Of a stretch of DNA of 64,000 nt, positions 34,660-44,973 are shown in pieces. The stretch's first letter is position 1, and the number at the start of each line of letters is the position of its first letter. This stretch comes from Caulobacter hibisci (lineage in GTDB: Bacteria > Pseudomonadota > Alphaproteobacteria > Caulobacterales > Caulobacteraceae), in assembly GCF_016135805.1 (NCBI RefSeq), contig NZ_JADWOX010000005.1, positions 124,001 to 188,000 on the forward strand, in the 5' to 3' direction. Under the pieces are notes generated by a model. The model was not told the DNA's origin, did not search any database, and saw only the letters and a program-made list of their open reading frames with translations. The position numbers were made by a program, and so were the translations under genes.

Positions 34660-37590
34660 CTATCCGCCGATCACCTTGAGGATCCCGCTCACCCGGCCGC
34701 AGTTGCGACCCAGATCGCCGCCGGCGTCGCGGGCGACCGAGCGGATGTCGACGCGGGCGCCGGCGGTATCGGGACGGACGCGAATGACGAGGTCGTCGCG
34801 CATGCCGAACCAGAAGCTCTCGCCGCCGGCTTCCAGGCGGCCGTCGATCGGATCGTCGGTGACCAGCTTCAGGCCCTTGGCCTGGACGGCGGTCTTGGCG
34901 GCCTCGTAGGCGTCGGCGGGCGAGCGTTCCAGCACCAGGGTGCGGGCGGCCGGGCAGGTCTCGGCATTGACCTCGGCCACCCGACGGCCGGCGAACAGCT
35001 CCGAGCCGACCGGCAGGCTGGGATCGTCGAGCACCGGGGCGGCGGCCTCGCCGCGGGCGTTCATCACCGCCTCGGAGAAGGCCAGCGGGGCCTTCCAGTC
35101 GGTGGCGACATCGCCGACGGGCGCGGCGCGGCCGCCCAGGCTGGTGGCGACCAGCAGCACGCCCAGGGTGGCGGCGGTCATGCCCAGAGCCAGGACGGCC
35201 CGCTTCCAGTGACGCCCGATGCCGCCGATCATGGCCACGATCAGGGCCAGCACGTCCGTGCCCAAGCTGAGCCAGGCGATGCGCGGGGCCAGGTCCCGGG
35301 TCAGCAGGTCATAGGCGATGGCCTTGTCCAGCCCGCCGAACCGCGCGCCCAGGGCCGCGCCGACGATCAGCACGGCCGGCAGGGCGGCGACCAGCACCGC
35401 GACGAGAAGGATCGGCGAGGCCCAGTCGCCTTTGCCGCCGGATGCGGCCTTGTCGGGCTTTGCCGCCTTGGCCTTGCGGCCCGGCTGGATCGGCATGGCC
35501 AGCGGCGCCTCCTCGGCGACGAACACCGGCGGGGCGTCGAAGGCCGCCTCCGGGGTCGGGGCCAGGGGCTTGGCGTCGGGCTCGACCAGCGGGGCGTGCG
35601 GGAAGACGTCTTCCGGATCCTGCGCCACGGCCTGGGCGACCGGTTCGGGATCGGGCAGCGAAGCGGCCAGGGCTTCGGCGGTGACGGGTTCGGACGCGGG
35701 CTCCGGTTCGCTGACCTCCGCTTCGGCGGCCTCAGTCGCGACCGCTTCCGAGGCGAGGATCCGGGCGGCGACCACCTCGGGTTCGTGCGCCGGTTCGAGG
35801 ACGGGCTCGGCCTCGGCGGCGACCTCTTCCACCGGCTCGTCCGGCTCGCCGATCTCCTCGGAAGCCGGCTCGGGCGCGTAGAGCACCGGCGCGGCGGCGC
35901 CGTCGGCGGCGGCCAGGGTCGCGGCGCCAGCCGCCGCGACGGCGGTGGGCAGGACGTAGTCCTTCATCCGCTGGCGGATGACCTTCTTGTCGATCTTGCC
36001 GGTGGCCCCCAGCGGGATCTCGTCGACGAAGACCACGTCGTCGGGCATCCACCACTTGGCGATCTTGCCCTGCAGGAAGTCGAGGAACTCTTCCTTCGTC
36101 GCGGTCTCGCCTTCCTTGAGCTTGACCAGCAGGATCGGCCGCTCGTCCCACTTGGGATGCGGCACGCCGATCACGGCGGCCAGGGCGGCCTTGGGGTGGC
36201 CGACGGCGATGTTCTCGATCTCGATGGTGCTGATCCACTCGCCGCCGGACTTGACCACGTCCTTGGCCCGGTCGGTGATCTGCATGAAGCCCATCTCGTC
36301 GATGGTCGCCACGTCGCCGGTGTCGAAGAAGCCGTCCTCGTCGAGAATCTTGCCGCCGGCGCCCCGGAAGTACTCGGCGGCGATGATGGGCCCGCGGATC
36401 TTGAGATGCCCGAAGGCCTTGCCGTCGTGCGGCAGGGCCTTGCCATCGTCGTCGGTCAGCTTCAGCTCCACGCCCATCGGCGGGCGGCCCTGCTTGAGGC
36501 GATAGGGCATCTGCTGGTCGTAGGGCAGCTTTTCCAGCGCGTCGGTCATGGTCGACAGCGTGCCGACCGGCGAGGTCTCGGTCATGCCCCAGGCATGGAC
36601 CACCTCGACGCCGTACTTCTCCTGGAAGGCGCGGATGATGGTCTCGGGACAGGCCGCCCCGCCGATCACCACCTTCTTCAGGGTCGAGATCGTGCCGTTG
36701 GTGCTTTCCAGATGCTGCAGCAGCATCTGCCAGACCGTGGGCACGGCGGCCGAGAAGGTGACGCCCTCGGTCTCCAGCAGTTCGTGGATCGCCGCCCCGT
36801 CCATGCGCGCGCCGGGCATGACGATCTTGGCGCCGGTGGCCGGAGCCGAGAAGGCCACGCCCCAGGCGTTGGCGTGGAACATAGGCACCACCGGCAGGAT
36901 CACGTCGCGCTGCGACAGGCCCATGACGTCGGGCTGCATGGTGATGAAGGTGTGGAGGAAGTTGGAGCGGTGCGAGTACATCACCCCCTTGGGGTCGCCC
37001 GTCGTGCCCGAGGTGTAGCAGAGGCCCGCGGCCGTGCCCTCGTCGAACCCGCCCCAGACGCAGTCGGCCGACTGCTCGGCGATCAGGTCCTCGTAGCAGA
37101 GCAGGCCCTTGAAGTGCGGGGCCTCGCCGGCGAGCTGGAAGTTTTCCGGCATGTGGTCGCGATCGGTGAAGACGATCACGTGCTCGACATTGGGCAGGCG
37201 CGGAATGATCCCCGCGATGATCGGCAGGAAGGTCAGGTCGGTGAAGATGACCTTGTCGCCGCCGTGGTCGGCGATCCAGGCGATCTGTTCGGGGAACAGG
37301 CGCGGGTTCAGGGTGTGGCAGACCGCCCCGATGCCCATGATCCCGTACCAGGTCTCGATGTGGCGGCCGGTGTTCCAGGCCAGGGTGCCGACCCGGTCGC
37401 CGGGCTTGATCCCCAGGGCCAGTAGCAGGTTCGACACCCGCTTGGCGCGATCGTGGATCTCGCGATAGGTCGTGCGGACGATGGGGCCCTCGACCGACCG
37501 GGTGACCACCTCGCGGCCGCCGTGCCACTGGGCGGCGTGGTCGATGATCTTGTCGAGCGTCAGAGCGCCGTGCTGCATCAATCCTTGCAT
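34660..37590 (-). CDS. acyl-CoA ligase fused to a membrane DUF1499 domain
   Basis: This 976-residue protein is a fusion. Residues 1 to about 548 form a complete medium/long-chain acyl-CoA ligase: [32 protein letters not shown], and the closing [19 protein letters not shown] Pro/Glu/Ala-rich linker runs to about 730, then three membrane helices ([55 protein letters not shown]), then a DUF1499 domain (about 850-970) ending [21 protein letters not shown] precedes the ATG. The ligase would be tethered to the membrane by its C-terminus. Confidence 0.88.
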   Translation of the reverse strand: MQGLMQHGALTLDKIIDHAAQWHGGREVVTRSVEGPIVRTTYREIHDRAKRVSNLLLALGIKPGDRVGTLAWNTGRHIETWYGIMGIGAVCHTLNPRLFPEQIAWIADHGGDKVIFTDLTFLPIIAGIIPRLPNVEHVIVFTDRDHMPENFQLAGEAPHFKGLLCYEDLIAEQSADCVWGGFDEGTAAGLCYTSGTTGDPKGVMYSHRSNFLHTFITMQPDVMGLSQRDVILPVVPMFHANAWGVAFSAPATGAKIVMPGARMDGAAIHELLETEGVTFSAAVPTVWQMLLQHLESTNGTISTLKKVVIGGAACPETIIRAFQEKYGVEVVHAWGMTETSPVGTLSTMTDALEKLPYDQQMPYRLKQGRPPMGVELKLTDDDGKALPHDGKAFGHLKIRGPIIAAEYFRGAGGKILDEDGFFDTGDVATIDEMGFMQITDRAKDVVKSGGEWISTIEIENIAVGHPKAALAAVIGVPHPKWDERPILLVKLKEGETATKEEFLDFLQGKIAKWWMPDDVVFVDEIPLGATGKIDKKVIRQRMKDYVLPTAVAAAGAATLAAADGAAAPVLYAPEPASEEIGEPDEPVEEVAAEAEPVLEPAHEPEVVAARILASEAVATEAAEAEVSEPEPASEPVTAEALAASLPDPEPVAQAVAQDPEDVFPHAPLVEPDAKPLAPTPEAAFDAPPVFVAEEAPLAMPIQPGRKAKAAKPDKAASGGKGDWASPILLVAVLVAALPAVLIVGAALGARFGGLDKAIAYDLLTRDLAPRIAWLSLGTDVLALIVAMIGGIGRHWKRAVLALGMTAATLGVLLVATSLGGRAAPVGDVATDWKAPLAFSEAVMNARGEAAAPVLDDPSLPVGSELFAGRRVAEVNAETCPAARTLVLERSPADAYEAAKTAVQAKGLKLVTDDPIDGRLEAGGESFWFGMRDDLVIRVRPDTAGARVDIRSVARDAGGDLGRNCGRVSGILKVIGG

Positions 37591-37843
37591 CGAACCCGCT
37601 CTCCCGCGTCCTGCTTATCGTTGTTCAGAAGAGGCTAGCGGCGCCCGCCCCGGGGCGCAACGCATGCCTCCCGTTGGGCGAGCGCGCTTTGCGCCCGCCT
37701 GCACGCAAGTGTAGAGTTCAGGGCTGGACACACGGCCGCGCTGATCGGCCGCACCGACCGTTCACTCCCCAAACGGCGTTTTGCAGATAGCTTCAGCGCA
37801 GCCTGGTTCGCCCAGGCAGGAACGGAAACCGGGAGCGTAAGCC

Positions 37844-39605
37844 TTGAAATGGCTCGACGCACTAGGCGCCGATGAACGGCTGAACGAGGTGGCGGGCGAC
37901 ACCCACCGCCTGTTCGTCACGCGCCTGGCGACGGCGGCGGTCGTGGCCGTGGTGATCGGCGGCGCCCTGGGACCGCTCAAGGCGACCCTCTGGTTCTGCG
38001 CCCTGGTCGCCGGCGAGGGGCTGGCCCGGTTGATCACCCGGCGGTTCGGCGGCCCCGCCAAGACCTCCGACCGGCTGCGGGCGCTGTTCGTGCTGGGCTC
38101 GATCCCGATCAACGGCGCCTGGAGCTGGCTGGCCTGCGCCTTGTGGCTGTTTCCCGACCAGGACCTGCGGATCGCCGCGGTGTCGGTCTGCGCCGGCCAG
38201 GTGATCTTCTCGCTGAACTTCCGGCACCAGCCGCTGAGCCTGCTGATACTCATGGCCGCCCCGCCCCTGACCTGCCTGCTGTTGTTTCCGCTGTTCCCCA
38301 GCGTCCAGCACGGCGGCGAGGCGGCGACCAACCGCTGGGCGCTGCTGATGGTGGTGGCGACCACGGTCAACACCATCCTGCTCAATCGCGCCGCCGCCCG
38401 CCGGATGGACGACCTGACCCGCGGCCTGCGGCTGGAAAAGGAGCGCGCCCTGGCCGCCTCGCAGGTCAAGTCGGTGTTCGTGGCGACCATGAGCCACGAG
38501 ATGCGCACGCCGATGAACGGCCTGCTGGGCCTGGCCCACGCCCTTAAGGCCACCAAGCTCGACGAGCGTCAACGCGACTATGTCGACCTGATGCTGCATT
38601 CGGGCGACAGCCTGATGCAGCTCCTGACCGACGTGCTCGACATCGCCCGCCTCGACGCCGGCGAGACCGAGCTGACGGCCTGCGACTTCGACCTGCACGA
38701 TCTGGTCCACGCCGTGGCCGACGCCTGGACCGACATGGCCATGGCCCGGGGCCTGACGGTGGATGTGCGCATCGATCCGTCGGCGCCCCAGAGCCTGCAC
38801 GCCGACCCGGCCCGCATCCGCCAGGTGCTGGGCGGGCTGATGTCCAACGCCCTGAAGTTCACGCGGCTGGGCGGGGTGCGGATCGAGGTCTCGGGCCTGG
38901 GCGCGGCGGCCGATGGCGTCGAGCGGGTGGAGGTGCGGATCGCCGACACCGGTCCGGGCATCGACCCGGCCTATGCCGACAAGATCTTCGAGAGCTTCAC
39001 CCAGGCCGACGAGAGCATTTCCCGCGCCCATGGCGGCATGGGGCTGGGCCTGACCATCGCCCGGGCCCTGGCCCGGCGGATGGGCGGCGACCTGACCCTG
39101 GAGCCGGCGACGCGGGGAGCGAGGTTCCTGTTCCAGATCCGCGCGCCCCGGCCCGCGCCCCCCGCCCCTGCCCGCCGCCAACGCCGAGGCCCTCGAGGAC
39201 GAGGAGGCCACGCCCCGCGTGCTGATGGCCGAGGACAATCCGATGAACCAGATGGTGGTGCGGCTGATGCTGGAGGCCGCCGGCGTCGACCTGACCGTGG
39301 TCGAGGACGGCCGCCAGGCGCTGGACGCCCTGCGCGCCTCGCGCTTCGACTGCGTGCTGATGGACATCAACATGCCGGTGATGGACGGGGTCACGGCCCT
39401 GTCGGAAATCCGCTCCGGCGCGGCCGGCCCCTCCGACACCCCGGTGATCGCCCTGACCGCCTCGGCCATGGCCGGCGACCGCGAGCGCTTCCTGAAGCTG
39501 GGCTTCGACGAGCACCTGGGCAAGCCGGTCAAGCCGATGGACCTGATCAACGCGATCGTGGCGACGCTGGATCGCACGCCGCCGCCCCAGGCGGCGGTGG
39601 GGTAG
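37844..39605 (+). pseudogene. hybrid histidine kinase split by a one-base frameshift
   Basis: About 587 codons encode a six-helix membrane domain, HisKA (His218 in TMSHEMRTPMNGLLG), HATPase with intact SNALKFT, DTGPGID and GMGLGLTIA boxes, and a receiver (AEDNPMNQMVVRLMLE, VLMDINMPVMDG, GKPVKPMDL). The kinase frame and the receiver frame differ by one base. They join cleanly if one C is removed from the C6 run at 39158-39163. Without the correction the kinase frame runs on to 40111 through non-protein-like sequence. The start is TTG at 37844, with GGGAG upstream. A sequencing error remains possible. Confidence 0.8.
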
Positions 39606-39610
39606 CCGGG

Positions 39611-39778
39611 CCCCTTCTCCCCTTGCGGGAGAAGGTGGCGGCCGAAGGCCGACGGATGAGGGGTCTCTCAGATGCGAGACACTTCACCCAGTCGGATCGC
39701 TGTATGCGACTTTCAGTTCTGAGAGACCTCTCACCCGACCTGCTTCGCAGGCCACCCTCTCCCACAAGGGGAGAGGGA
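39611..39778. repeat. paired inverted intergenic repeat, family R1
   Basis: The arms are 39611-39665 (CCCTTCTCCCCTTGCGGGAG..GGATGAGGGG) and 39725-39778 (CCTCTCACCCGACCTGC..CTCTCCCACAAGGGG), in inverted order around a 60-base spacer. It lies between the convergent kinase and APH-like genes. Confidence 0.85.
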
Positions 39779-39780
39779 AA

Positions 39781-41280
39781 TCACCCCATCTGTTCCGCCA
39801 GCGCCCGGGCCTCGTCCTCGAAGGCGCTGACGGTGTCGACGCGGCGCCAATCGATGTCGCCGGTGTCGCGGGAGAGCTGGCTTTCCAGGACGGCGACGTC
39901 GGCGTCGGAGGCGTCGTTGACGCGGGCGGCGACGCGGGCGCGGAGGACTTCGGGCGGGGCTTCCAGCCAGACGCCCTGGAAGGCGACGTCCAGCGACTTG
40001 GCCAGAGCCTCGGCGCGGGCGCGCTGCTCGGGCTTGATGAAGACGGCGTCGACCACCACCGAGCGGCCGGACTTCAGGACCAGTTCGGCGTCGCGGAACA
40101 GCTCGTCATAGACCTTGTCGCTGACCTCGGCCGTGTAGGCCTCCTTGGGCAGGCGCTCCAGCGAGGGCACGTTCCACAGGCGCTTGCGGATCTCGTCGGT
40201 GCGCAGCACCACCGCCCCGGGGGCCGCGCCCAGGCCCGGCGCGCAGACGCGGGCGAAGGTCGACTTGCCCGAGCCCGACAGGCCGCCGGTGGCCACCAGG
40301 CTGACCGGCTTGGGCGCCAGATGCTCGATGGCGGCGGCCAGATAGGCGCGGGCCGACTCGTCGTCGCCGGTATAGGCCCAGACGTGGGTGCGGACGGCCG
40401 CGCGGACGCTGAGCATCAGCGGCAGGGCGGCAAGCCCGGTCCACAGCCCTTCGCCGAAGGTGCGGGCGGCCTCGTCGAGATAGGCGTTGAGCACCCGGCC
40501 GGCCGCGTCGCGGCGACGGCGGAAGTCGAGATCCATCAGCAGGAAGGCCAGGTCGTACTGCACGTCGATATCCGACAGGGCGTCGTTGAACTCGATGCAG
40601 TCGAAGAGGATCGGCCTGCCGTCCTCGATCAGGATGTTGCCCAGGTGCAGGTCGCCGTGACAGTGGCGAGCGAAGCCCTCGGCGGCGCGGGAGTCCAGCT
40701 GTGGACCCAGGCGCTTGAAGGCGATCTCGGTTTCCTCGACCAGCCGCTCGACCGCCTGGGCGCCCAGACGAGGGGCCAGGCCCCGCAGCAGGTTGGCGTT
40801 GGAGGCGATGGTGTAGCCCAGGGCCGAGACGCCGCCGCCCTCGGGGCGCAGCGACGCGCCGGCGTGGAACTGGGCGACAGTGCGGCCCAGCGAGTCTTCC
40901 AGGGCGTCGTCGATGGCCCAGGGCTGGGAGGCCAGCACGGCCTCGCCGTCGAAACGGCGCATCTCCAGCACGTATTCGACGATCTCGCCTTCGCCGTCGA
41001 TCTCGATGCCGCCGCCCTCGGCGCGGGTCAGCTGGCGGACGGCGCGATAGATGTCGGGCGCGGCGGCGCGGTTGAAGCTCAATTCGCGCTGCAGCGACCA
41101 GCGGCGCAGTTCCAGGGTCGAATAGTCCAAGAAACCGAAGTCGACCGGACGTTTCACTTTCCAGGCTGACTCGCCGACCAGGAACACCCGCGCGCATGAG
41201 GTTTCGATCGTCTGGTCGGCTCTCGTGCCGAACCAGGCCGCCACTTCCTGCTCGCGCGTCGCTTCCGCGTCCTTGATCAC
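39781..41280 (-). CDS. APH-like kinase fused to a P-loop kinase domain (bifunctional AAA/aminoglycoside-phosphotransferase family)
   Basis: The 499 residues combine an aminoglycoside-phosphotransferase-like N-terminal domain, with the catalytic loop RHCHGDLHLGNILIEDG and metal-binding LFDCIEFNDAL, and a C-terminal P-loop kinase starting VATGGLSGSGKSTFAR at about residue 330. This pairing is common in Proteobacteria under names such as AAA family ATPase. Substrates are unknown, and antibiotic resistance should not be assumed. The GTG start at 41280 has GAGG eight bases upstream. Confidence 0.85.
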   Translation of the reverse strand: MIKDAEATREQEVAAWFGTRADQTIETSCARVFLVGESAWKVKRPVDFGFLDYSTLELRRWSLQRELSFNRAAAPDIYRAVRQLTRAEGGGIEIDGEGEIVEYVLEMRRFDGEAVLASQPWAIDDALEDSLGRTVAQFHAGASLRPEGGGVSALGYTIASNANLLRGLAPRLGAQAVERLVEETEIAFKRLGPQLDSRAAEGFARHCHGDLHLGNILIEDGRPILFDCIEFNDALSDIDVQYDLAFLLMDLDFRRRRDAAGRVLNAYLDEAARTFGEGLWTGLAALPLMLSVRAAVRTHVWAYTGDDESARAYLAAAIEHLAPKPVSLVATGGLSGSGKSTFARVCAPGLGAAPGAVVLRTDEIRKRLWNVPSLERLPKEAYTAEVSDKVYDELFRDAELVLKSGRSVVVDAVFIKPEQRARAEALAKSLDVAFQGVWLEAPPEVLRARVAARVNDASDADVAVLESQLSRDTGDIDWRRVDTVSAFEDEARALAEQMG

Positions 41281-41373
41281 GCCAAAACCTCGTCTTCAGC
41301 CGCCCATTCGACGGCGCCGGGGGCGTCCCATAGCGCAAACTTCGGTGTAAGTCGCCGCCGACGCTTGCATGGT

Positions 41374-41391
41374 CTACTTAGACGATAGTAG
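41374..41391. promoter_or_regulatory. short inverted repeat upstream of the TetR gene
   Basis: CTACT (41374-41378) and AGTAG (41387-41391) are inverted around eight bases, 35 bases before the TetR-family start. TetR regulators often bind such sites at their own promoter. The arms are short, so this is tentative. Confidence 0.4.
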
Positions 41392-41425
41392 CGTTTGAAA
41401 ATCACAGTCTGATGTTGAGGCCCCC

Positions 41426-42046
41426 ATGCTGATCGGCTCTGGCCTGAAGCGCTCCGAGCACAAGAAGGCCGAGATCCTGGCGGCGGCGCGGGAAATCTTC
41501 CTCAAGGAGGGCTATGCCGACTCCGGCATGGAGTCGGTGGCTCGCGCGGCGGGGGTCTCGACGGCCACCCTCTATGCCTACTTCCCCAGCAAGGCCGAGC
41601 TGTTCCGCACCGTGGTGCTGGACAGCGTGCGCAGCATGGCCGAGCCGGTGCGCGAAAGCACCAAGGCGGTCGGCGACGCCCGCGCGCGGCTGGTCGCCCT
41701 GTCGCGCGCCTATGCCGAGTTCTTCGCCACCCCGGAAACGCGGGCGATGTTCCGGATGGTGACGGCCGAGCGGCGGCGCTTCGAGGGCGTGGCCGACCAC
41801 TTCCTGGGCGCGGCGCGGGAGTCGCTGGGCGGGGCGACGATCCAGGTGGTCAAGGAACTGAGCGCTTCCGGCGACCTCAGGGTCGACAAGCCCTCGTGGG
41901 CGGCCGGCCAGCTGATGGGCATGCTCGACCACGCCACCCTGGTGCTGGGCCTGTCGGCCGGCGACGAGGTGCAGGCCGACCGACCCGTGGCCCAGATCGC
42001 CGAGGACGCGGTCGAGACCTTCCTGGCGCGATACGGTACGCGATAG
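41426..42046 (+). CDS. TetR/AcrR family transcriptional regulator
   Basis: This 206-residue dimeric repressor has an N-terminal helix-turn-helix in KKAEILAAAREIFLKEGYAD and VARAAGVSTATLYAYFPSKA, which fixes the family. The C-terminal ligand-binding half (residues 70-206) matches a TetR_C type with TRAMFRMVTAERRRFEGVAD. It diverges from the APH-like gene, which it may control with itself. No transporter gene is adjacent. The ligand is unknown. Confidence 0.9.
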   Translation: MLIGSGLKRSEHKKAEILAAAREIFLKEGYADSGMESVARAAGVSTATLYAYFPSKAELFRTVVLDSVRSMAEPVRESTKAVGDARARLVALSRAYAEFFATPETRAMFRMVTAERRRFEGVADHFLGAARESLGGATIQVVKELSASGDLRVDKPSWAAGQLMGMLDHATLVLGLSAGDEVQADRPVAQIAEDAVETFLARYGTR

Positions 42047-42151
42047 CGCCTCGAAATAAAGCGAGAGCGTGGCGTCGGTACAACTTAAGGGTCGGCGCGT
42101 GGTGCTAGTCTCCGGTTCGTCGATCCCGGCAATTCCCACCGCAGGACGCCC

Positions 42152-42667
42152 ATGCGCCGCCTCCTCGTCACCACCCTGCTCGCCCCTCCCCTGCTCGCCA
42201 TGGCGGGCCTGGCCTCGAGCCTCGTACCGGCCGCCGCCGGCGCCGACGAAGCCCTGTTCGCGCGCCGCGAGGCCGGCGCGCACGACGCGCGCTACGGCAC
42301 CGCCATCGCCCGGGCCTACGACGCCCTGGACGCCGGACGGGCCGACCAGGCGCTGAAGGATTTGCGGGCCGCCGACCGCCTGCCTCTGCATGAGGCGGCC
42401 AACTACGCCCTGCTGCCGCAGATCGCCTATCTGCAGGCGCGCGCGGGCCAGGTCGCCCAGGCGCGCGAGACGACGAAACTGGCCCGGTTGGCCGTGGCGC
42501 TGGAGGATGGTTCGGCCCGCTGCGTCGACACCGACCTCCAGGCCCAGGGCTATGACGCCGAGACGCGCCGCGACGCCGCCGCGCGCTATTGCAACGCCTT
42601 CGGCGGTCCGAAACCCGACGACCTCTATCGCCGCAAGCTGGCCGGCGTCGAGGCGCGGCTACGTTGA
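42152..42667 (+). CDS. exported TPR-like small protein, unknown function
   Basis: The 171 residues have a signal peptide (cleavage near VPAAAGA). The body is helical, with repeats such as ARAYDALDAGRADQALKDLR and PQIAYLQARAGQVAQARETT that resemble tetratricopeptide helices. Two Cys (in ARCVDT and ARYCNAF) may form a disulfide in the periplasm. It is followed 55 bases later by another exported-protein gene and is probably in the same operon. No named family was recognised. Confidence 0.68.
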   Translation: MRRLLVTTLLAPPLLAMAGLASSLVPAAAGADEALFARREAGAHDARYGTAIARAYDALDAGRADQALKDLRAADRLPLHEAANYALLPQIAYLQARAGQVAQARETTKLARLAVALEDGSARCVDTDLQAQGYDAETRRDAAARYCNAFGGPKPDDLYRRKLAGVEARLR

Positions 42668-42722
42668 GGCTCGACGAACCGCCACGGTCGGCGCAGCTTG
42701 CGGGCTAGGCCGTGGGAACAAC

Positions 42723-43832
42723 ATGTACAGAACGTCGAAGGCCGTGCTCTTGGCCGTACTCTGGGCCGGGCTGTGCGGGTTCGCCGGCCAGAACGGCTAT
42801 TTCGGCGAGCCGGACGGCCGCAACCCTGGCGATCCGCAATTCGCCAAGAGCCAGGCCCTGTGCCGGGCCGTGCGCGACCGCGCCCCGCCGCCGCGGGACG
42901 TTCCCGACGCGGCGACCGCGCAAGCCTTGAAGGGCTGCTCGTCCGAGGCGCTGTACTACGGGATCGGCATGGCCGCCGATCCCGCCAAGGCCCGCCAGTG
43001 CGCGATCCTGGAAATGAAGAACGGCGAAGACCCGTACGAGCCCTTCGCCGGCGCCGGCATGCTGATGACCATCTACGCCAACGGCCGGGGCGCGAAGAAG
43101 GACCTGGACCTAGCGGTGCACATGGCCTGCGCCACCTGGGGCGCGCCGGTCGACAGCGACAACCTGGTGCTGGCGCTGGACGCTCGTCGCCGGGACGGGC
43201 CCGCGACAGAGCCGTTCGACTACTGCGCCGACGTCGTGCTCGGGGCCTCGAACGTTTCCGGACCTTTCTGCCTGGCGCACGAGGCCCGGCAGGCCGAGCC
43301 GGTGCGCGCCGCGAAGCTGGCGGCGCTGACGCGGGGCTTCTCGCCGACGGCCCGTCAGGCCTATGAGGCGCTGAACACGGCCGAGGCGCGGTTCGTCGAG
43401 GTCCGCCAGGCCAACGAGTCGCCGCCGGGCGCCATGAACCGCGGCGTTCCGCTGCGGATCTCCGAAGACGCCCGCGACTTCCATGTGGAGCAGTTGGAGC
43501 AGCTGTCGGGCTCGGCCCGCGTCACGGGCGCCGGCGAGCATCGGGACTACGACCGGTCGCTCAACGCGGTGTACCGCGTCGCCATGGGCGAACTGCCGGC
43601 CCGGCAGGAGGCTCAAGCCGGCGACATCACCCGCGACGGCGTGCGCGAGACCGAGCGGGCCTGGATCGCCTATCGCGACGCCTGGCTGGCCTTTGCCCCG
43701 ATCGCCTGGCCCAAGGCCTCGACCGAGGCGCTGGCCGCGCGGCTGACGCGCGATCGCGTCGGCCAGCTGGCCTGCATCCTGGCCGACCACGACATCGACC
43801 CGAACTACGCCGAGCGCTGCTCGGGGTATTGA
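42723..43832 (+). CDS. exported protein with C-terminal LprI/DUF1311-like domain
   Basis: The 369 residues begin with a signal peptide (AVLLAVLWAGLCGFAG). The middle is Cys-rich and Sel1-like (residues 60-160, e.g. GIGMAADPAKARQCAILEMK and NGRGAKKDLDLAVHMAC). The C-terminal 130 residues carry the DUF1311 pattern YDRSLNAVYR, RETERAWIAYRDAWLAF, and RDRVGQLACILA. DUF1311/LprI proteins include lysozyme inhibitors in other bacteria. It follows an exported TPR-like gene and converges with pdxH. Confidence 0.75.
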   Translation: MYRTSKAVLLAVLWAGLCGFAGQNGYFGEPDGRNPGDPQFAKSQALCRAVRDRAPPPRDVPDAATAQALKGCSSEALYYGIGMAADPAKARQCAILEMKNGEDPYEPFAGAGMLMTIYANGRGAKKDLDLAVHMACATWGAPVDSDNLVLALDARRRDGPATEPFDYCADVVLGASNVSGPFCLAHEARQAEPVRAAKLAALTRGFSPTARQAYEALNTAEARFVEVRQANESPPGAMNRGVPLRISEDARDFHVEQLEQLSGSARVTGAGEHRDYDRSLNAVYRVAMGELPARQEAQAGDITRDGVRETERAWIAYRDAWLAFAPIAWPKASTEALAARLTRDRVGQLACILADHDIDPNYAERCSGY

Positions 43833-43839
43833 AGCGCGC

Positions 43840-44508
43840 TTACGGGAACAGCCGCTTGGTCGTCCAGGCGCCGTCGACGCGGTCGTAGACCAGGCGCTCG
43901 TGCAGGCGGAACGGGCGGTCGCGCCAGAACTCGATGACCTGGGGGACGATGCGGAAGCCCGACCAGTGCGGCGGGCGCGGCACCTTGCCGATCAGGCCGT
44001 GCTTGAGGCCCATCTCGGCCACGCGGCGCTCCAGCGCCAGGCGGTCGGGCAGCGGTCGCGACTGGTCGCTGGCCCAGGCGCCCAGCTGGCTGTGGCGGGC
44101 GCGGCTGGCGAAATAGGCGTCGGCCTCGGCTTCCGAGACCGGCTCGACAAGCCCGCGCACCCGCACCTGGCGGCGCAGCGACTTCCAGTGGAACAGCAGG
44201 GCGGCCTTGGGATTGGCGGCCAGCTCCACGCCCTTGGCGCTTTGCAGGTTGGTGTAGAAGACGAACCCTCTGGCATCGACCTCCTTCAGCAGCACCATCC
44301 GCGAGTCCGGCATGCCCTCGGCGTCGACCGTCGAAACGGTCATGGCGTTGGGGTCGCTCGGCTCGGACTTGCCGGCCTCGGCCAGCCATTCGCCGAACAG
44401 GTGGATCGGGTCGCCCTCCGGCAGCAGCGGCGGCGGGGTGGCGTTGGTCACCTGGGAGACGTAGTCGTCCTCGCTGGGCGAGGCGGGGATCAGCGGCGCA
44501 TCGGTCAT
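43840..44508 (-). CDS. pdxH: pyridoxamine 5'-phosphate oxidase
   Basis: PdxH is the FMN enzyme that oxidises pyridoxine or pyridoxamine phosphate to pyridoxal 5'-phosphate, the last step of vitamin B6 synthesis and salvage. The 222 residues show [40 protein letters not shown] (FMN and PLP contacts), and the closing [17 protein letters not shown]. The ATG at 44508 starts [12 protein letters not shown]; an upstream in-frame start is less likely. It converges with the LprI-like gene, with seven bases between stops. Confidence 0.95.
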   Translation of the reverse strand: MTDAPLIPASPSEDDYVSQVTNATPPPLLPEGDPIHLFGEWLAEAGKSEPSDPNAMTVSTVDAEGMPDSRMVLLKEVDARGFVFYTNLQSAKGVELAANPKAALLFHWKSLRRQVRVRGLVEPVSEAEADAYFASRARHSQLGAWASDQSRPLPDRLALERRVAEMGLKHGLIGKVPRPPHWSGFRIVPQVIEFWRDRPFRLHERLVYDRVDGAWTTKRLFP

Positions 44509-44581
44509 GGCAGGGATATAGGCCCGCGCGCGGCCGGGGGCCATGCTTGACCGACGGCTGCTCGCGCCTCAGTTTCGCGCC

Positions 44582-44920
44582 ATGACCCTCGCCGCCCGCG
44601 CCCGCCTGTCCTGGATTCCGTTCTTCCTGTGGGTGGCGTTCAGCGTCTTCTGGCTGATCGACCGGCTGCGGACCAAGCCGCCCGAGGGGCCGTTCGAGTG
44701 GGCGATCAGCCTGGTGATCTATGGCGGCGCCTTCGCGGCCGGCCTCTATGGGACGGTGCGCGGCGTCCGGCACTGGGCGCGGCGGGCCCGGACCGAAGGC
44801 CCCGACCTCGACCTGCCGATGACCTGGCACAAGCGCAGCGGCTCGTGGGCGGTGATCGCCATGGCCGCCGCCATGATCCTGATCTTCGGCGGGCTGTCGC
44901 TGATCGCCGCACGAACCTGA
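44582..44920 (+). CDS. small membrane protein, unknown function
   Basis: The 112 residues have three hydrophobic segments (about 12-28, 40-58 and 90-108) joined by short basic loops such as RGVRHWARRARTE. An earlier in-frame ATG at 44543 is possible, but it would overlap the pdxH promoter. It diverges from pdxH and precedes the DnaJ-domain gene by 53 bases. No family was recognised. Confidence 0.6.
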   Translation: MTLAARARLSWIPFFLWVAFSVFWLIDRLRTKPPEGPFEWAISLVIYGGAFAAGLYGTVRGVRHWARRARTEGPDLDLPMTWHKRSGSWAVIAMAAAMILIFGGLSLIAART

Positions 44921-44973
44921 TCGAAAGTCTTAACTTAACCCGGCGTTGACCAAGTCCGCGCGAGGGTCGCGGG

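Noticed and set aside
39164..40111. Continuation of the hybrid-kinase frame beyond the C run
   Set aside because: It is Arg/Gly/Pro-rich, without any receiver motif. The receiver sits in the next frame, so the tail is best explained by a frameshift.
40106..41280. Aminoglycoside resistance gene
   Set aside because: The APH-like domain is fused to a P-loop kinase in a widespread housekeeping-type architecture. The fold alone does not show antibiotic resistance.
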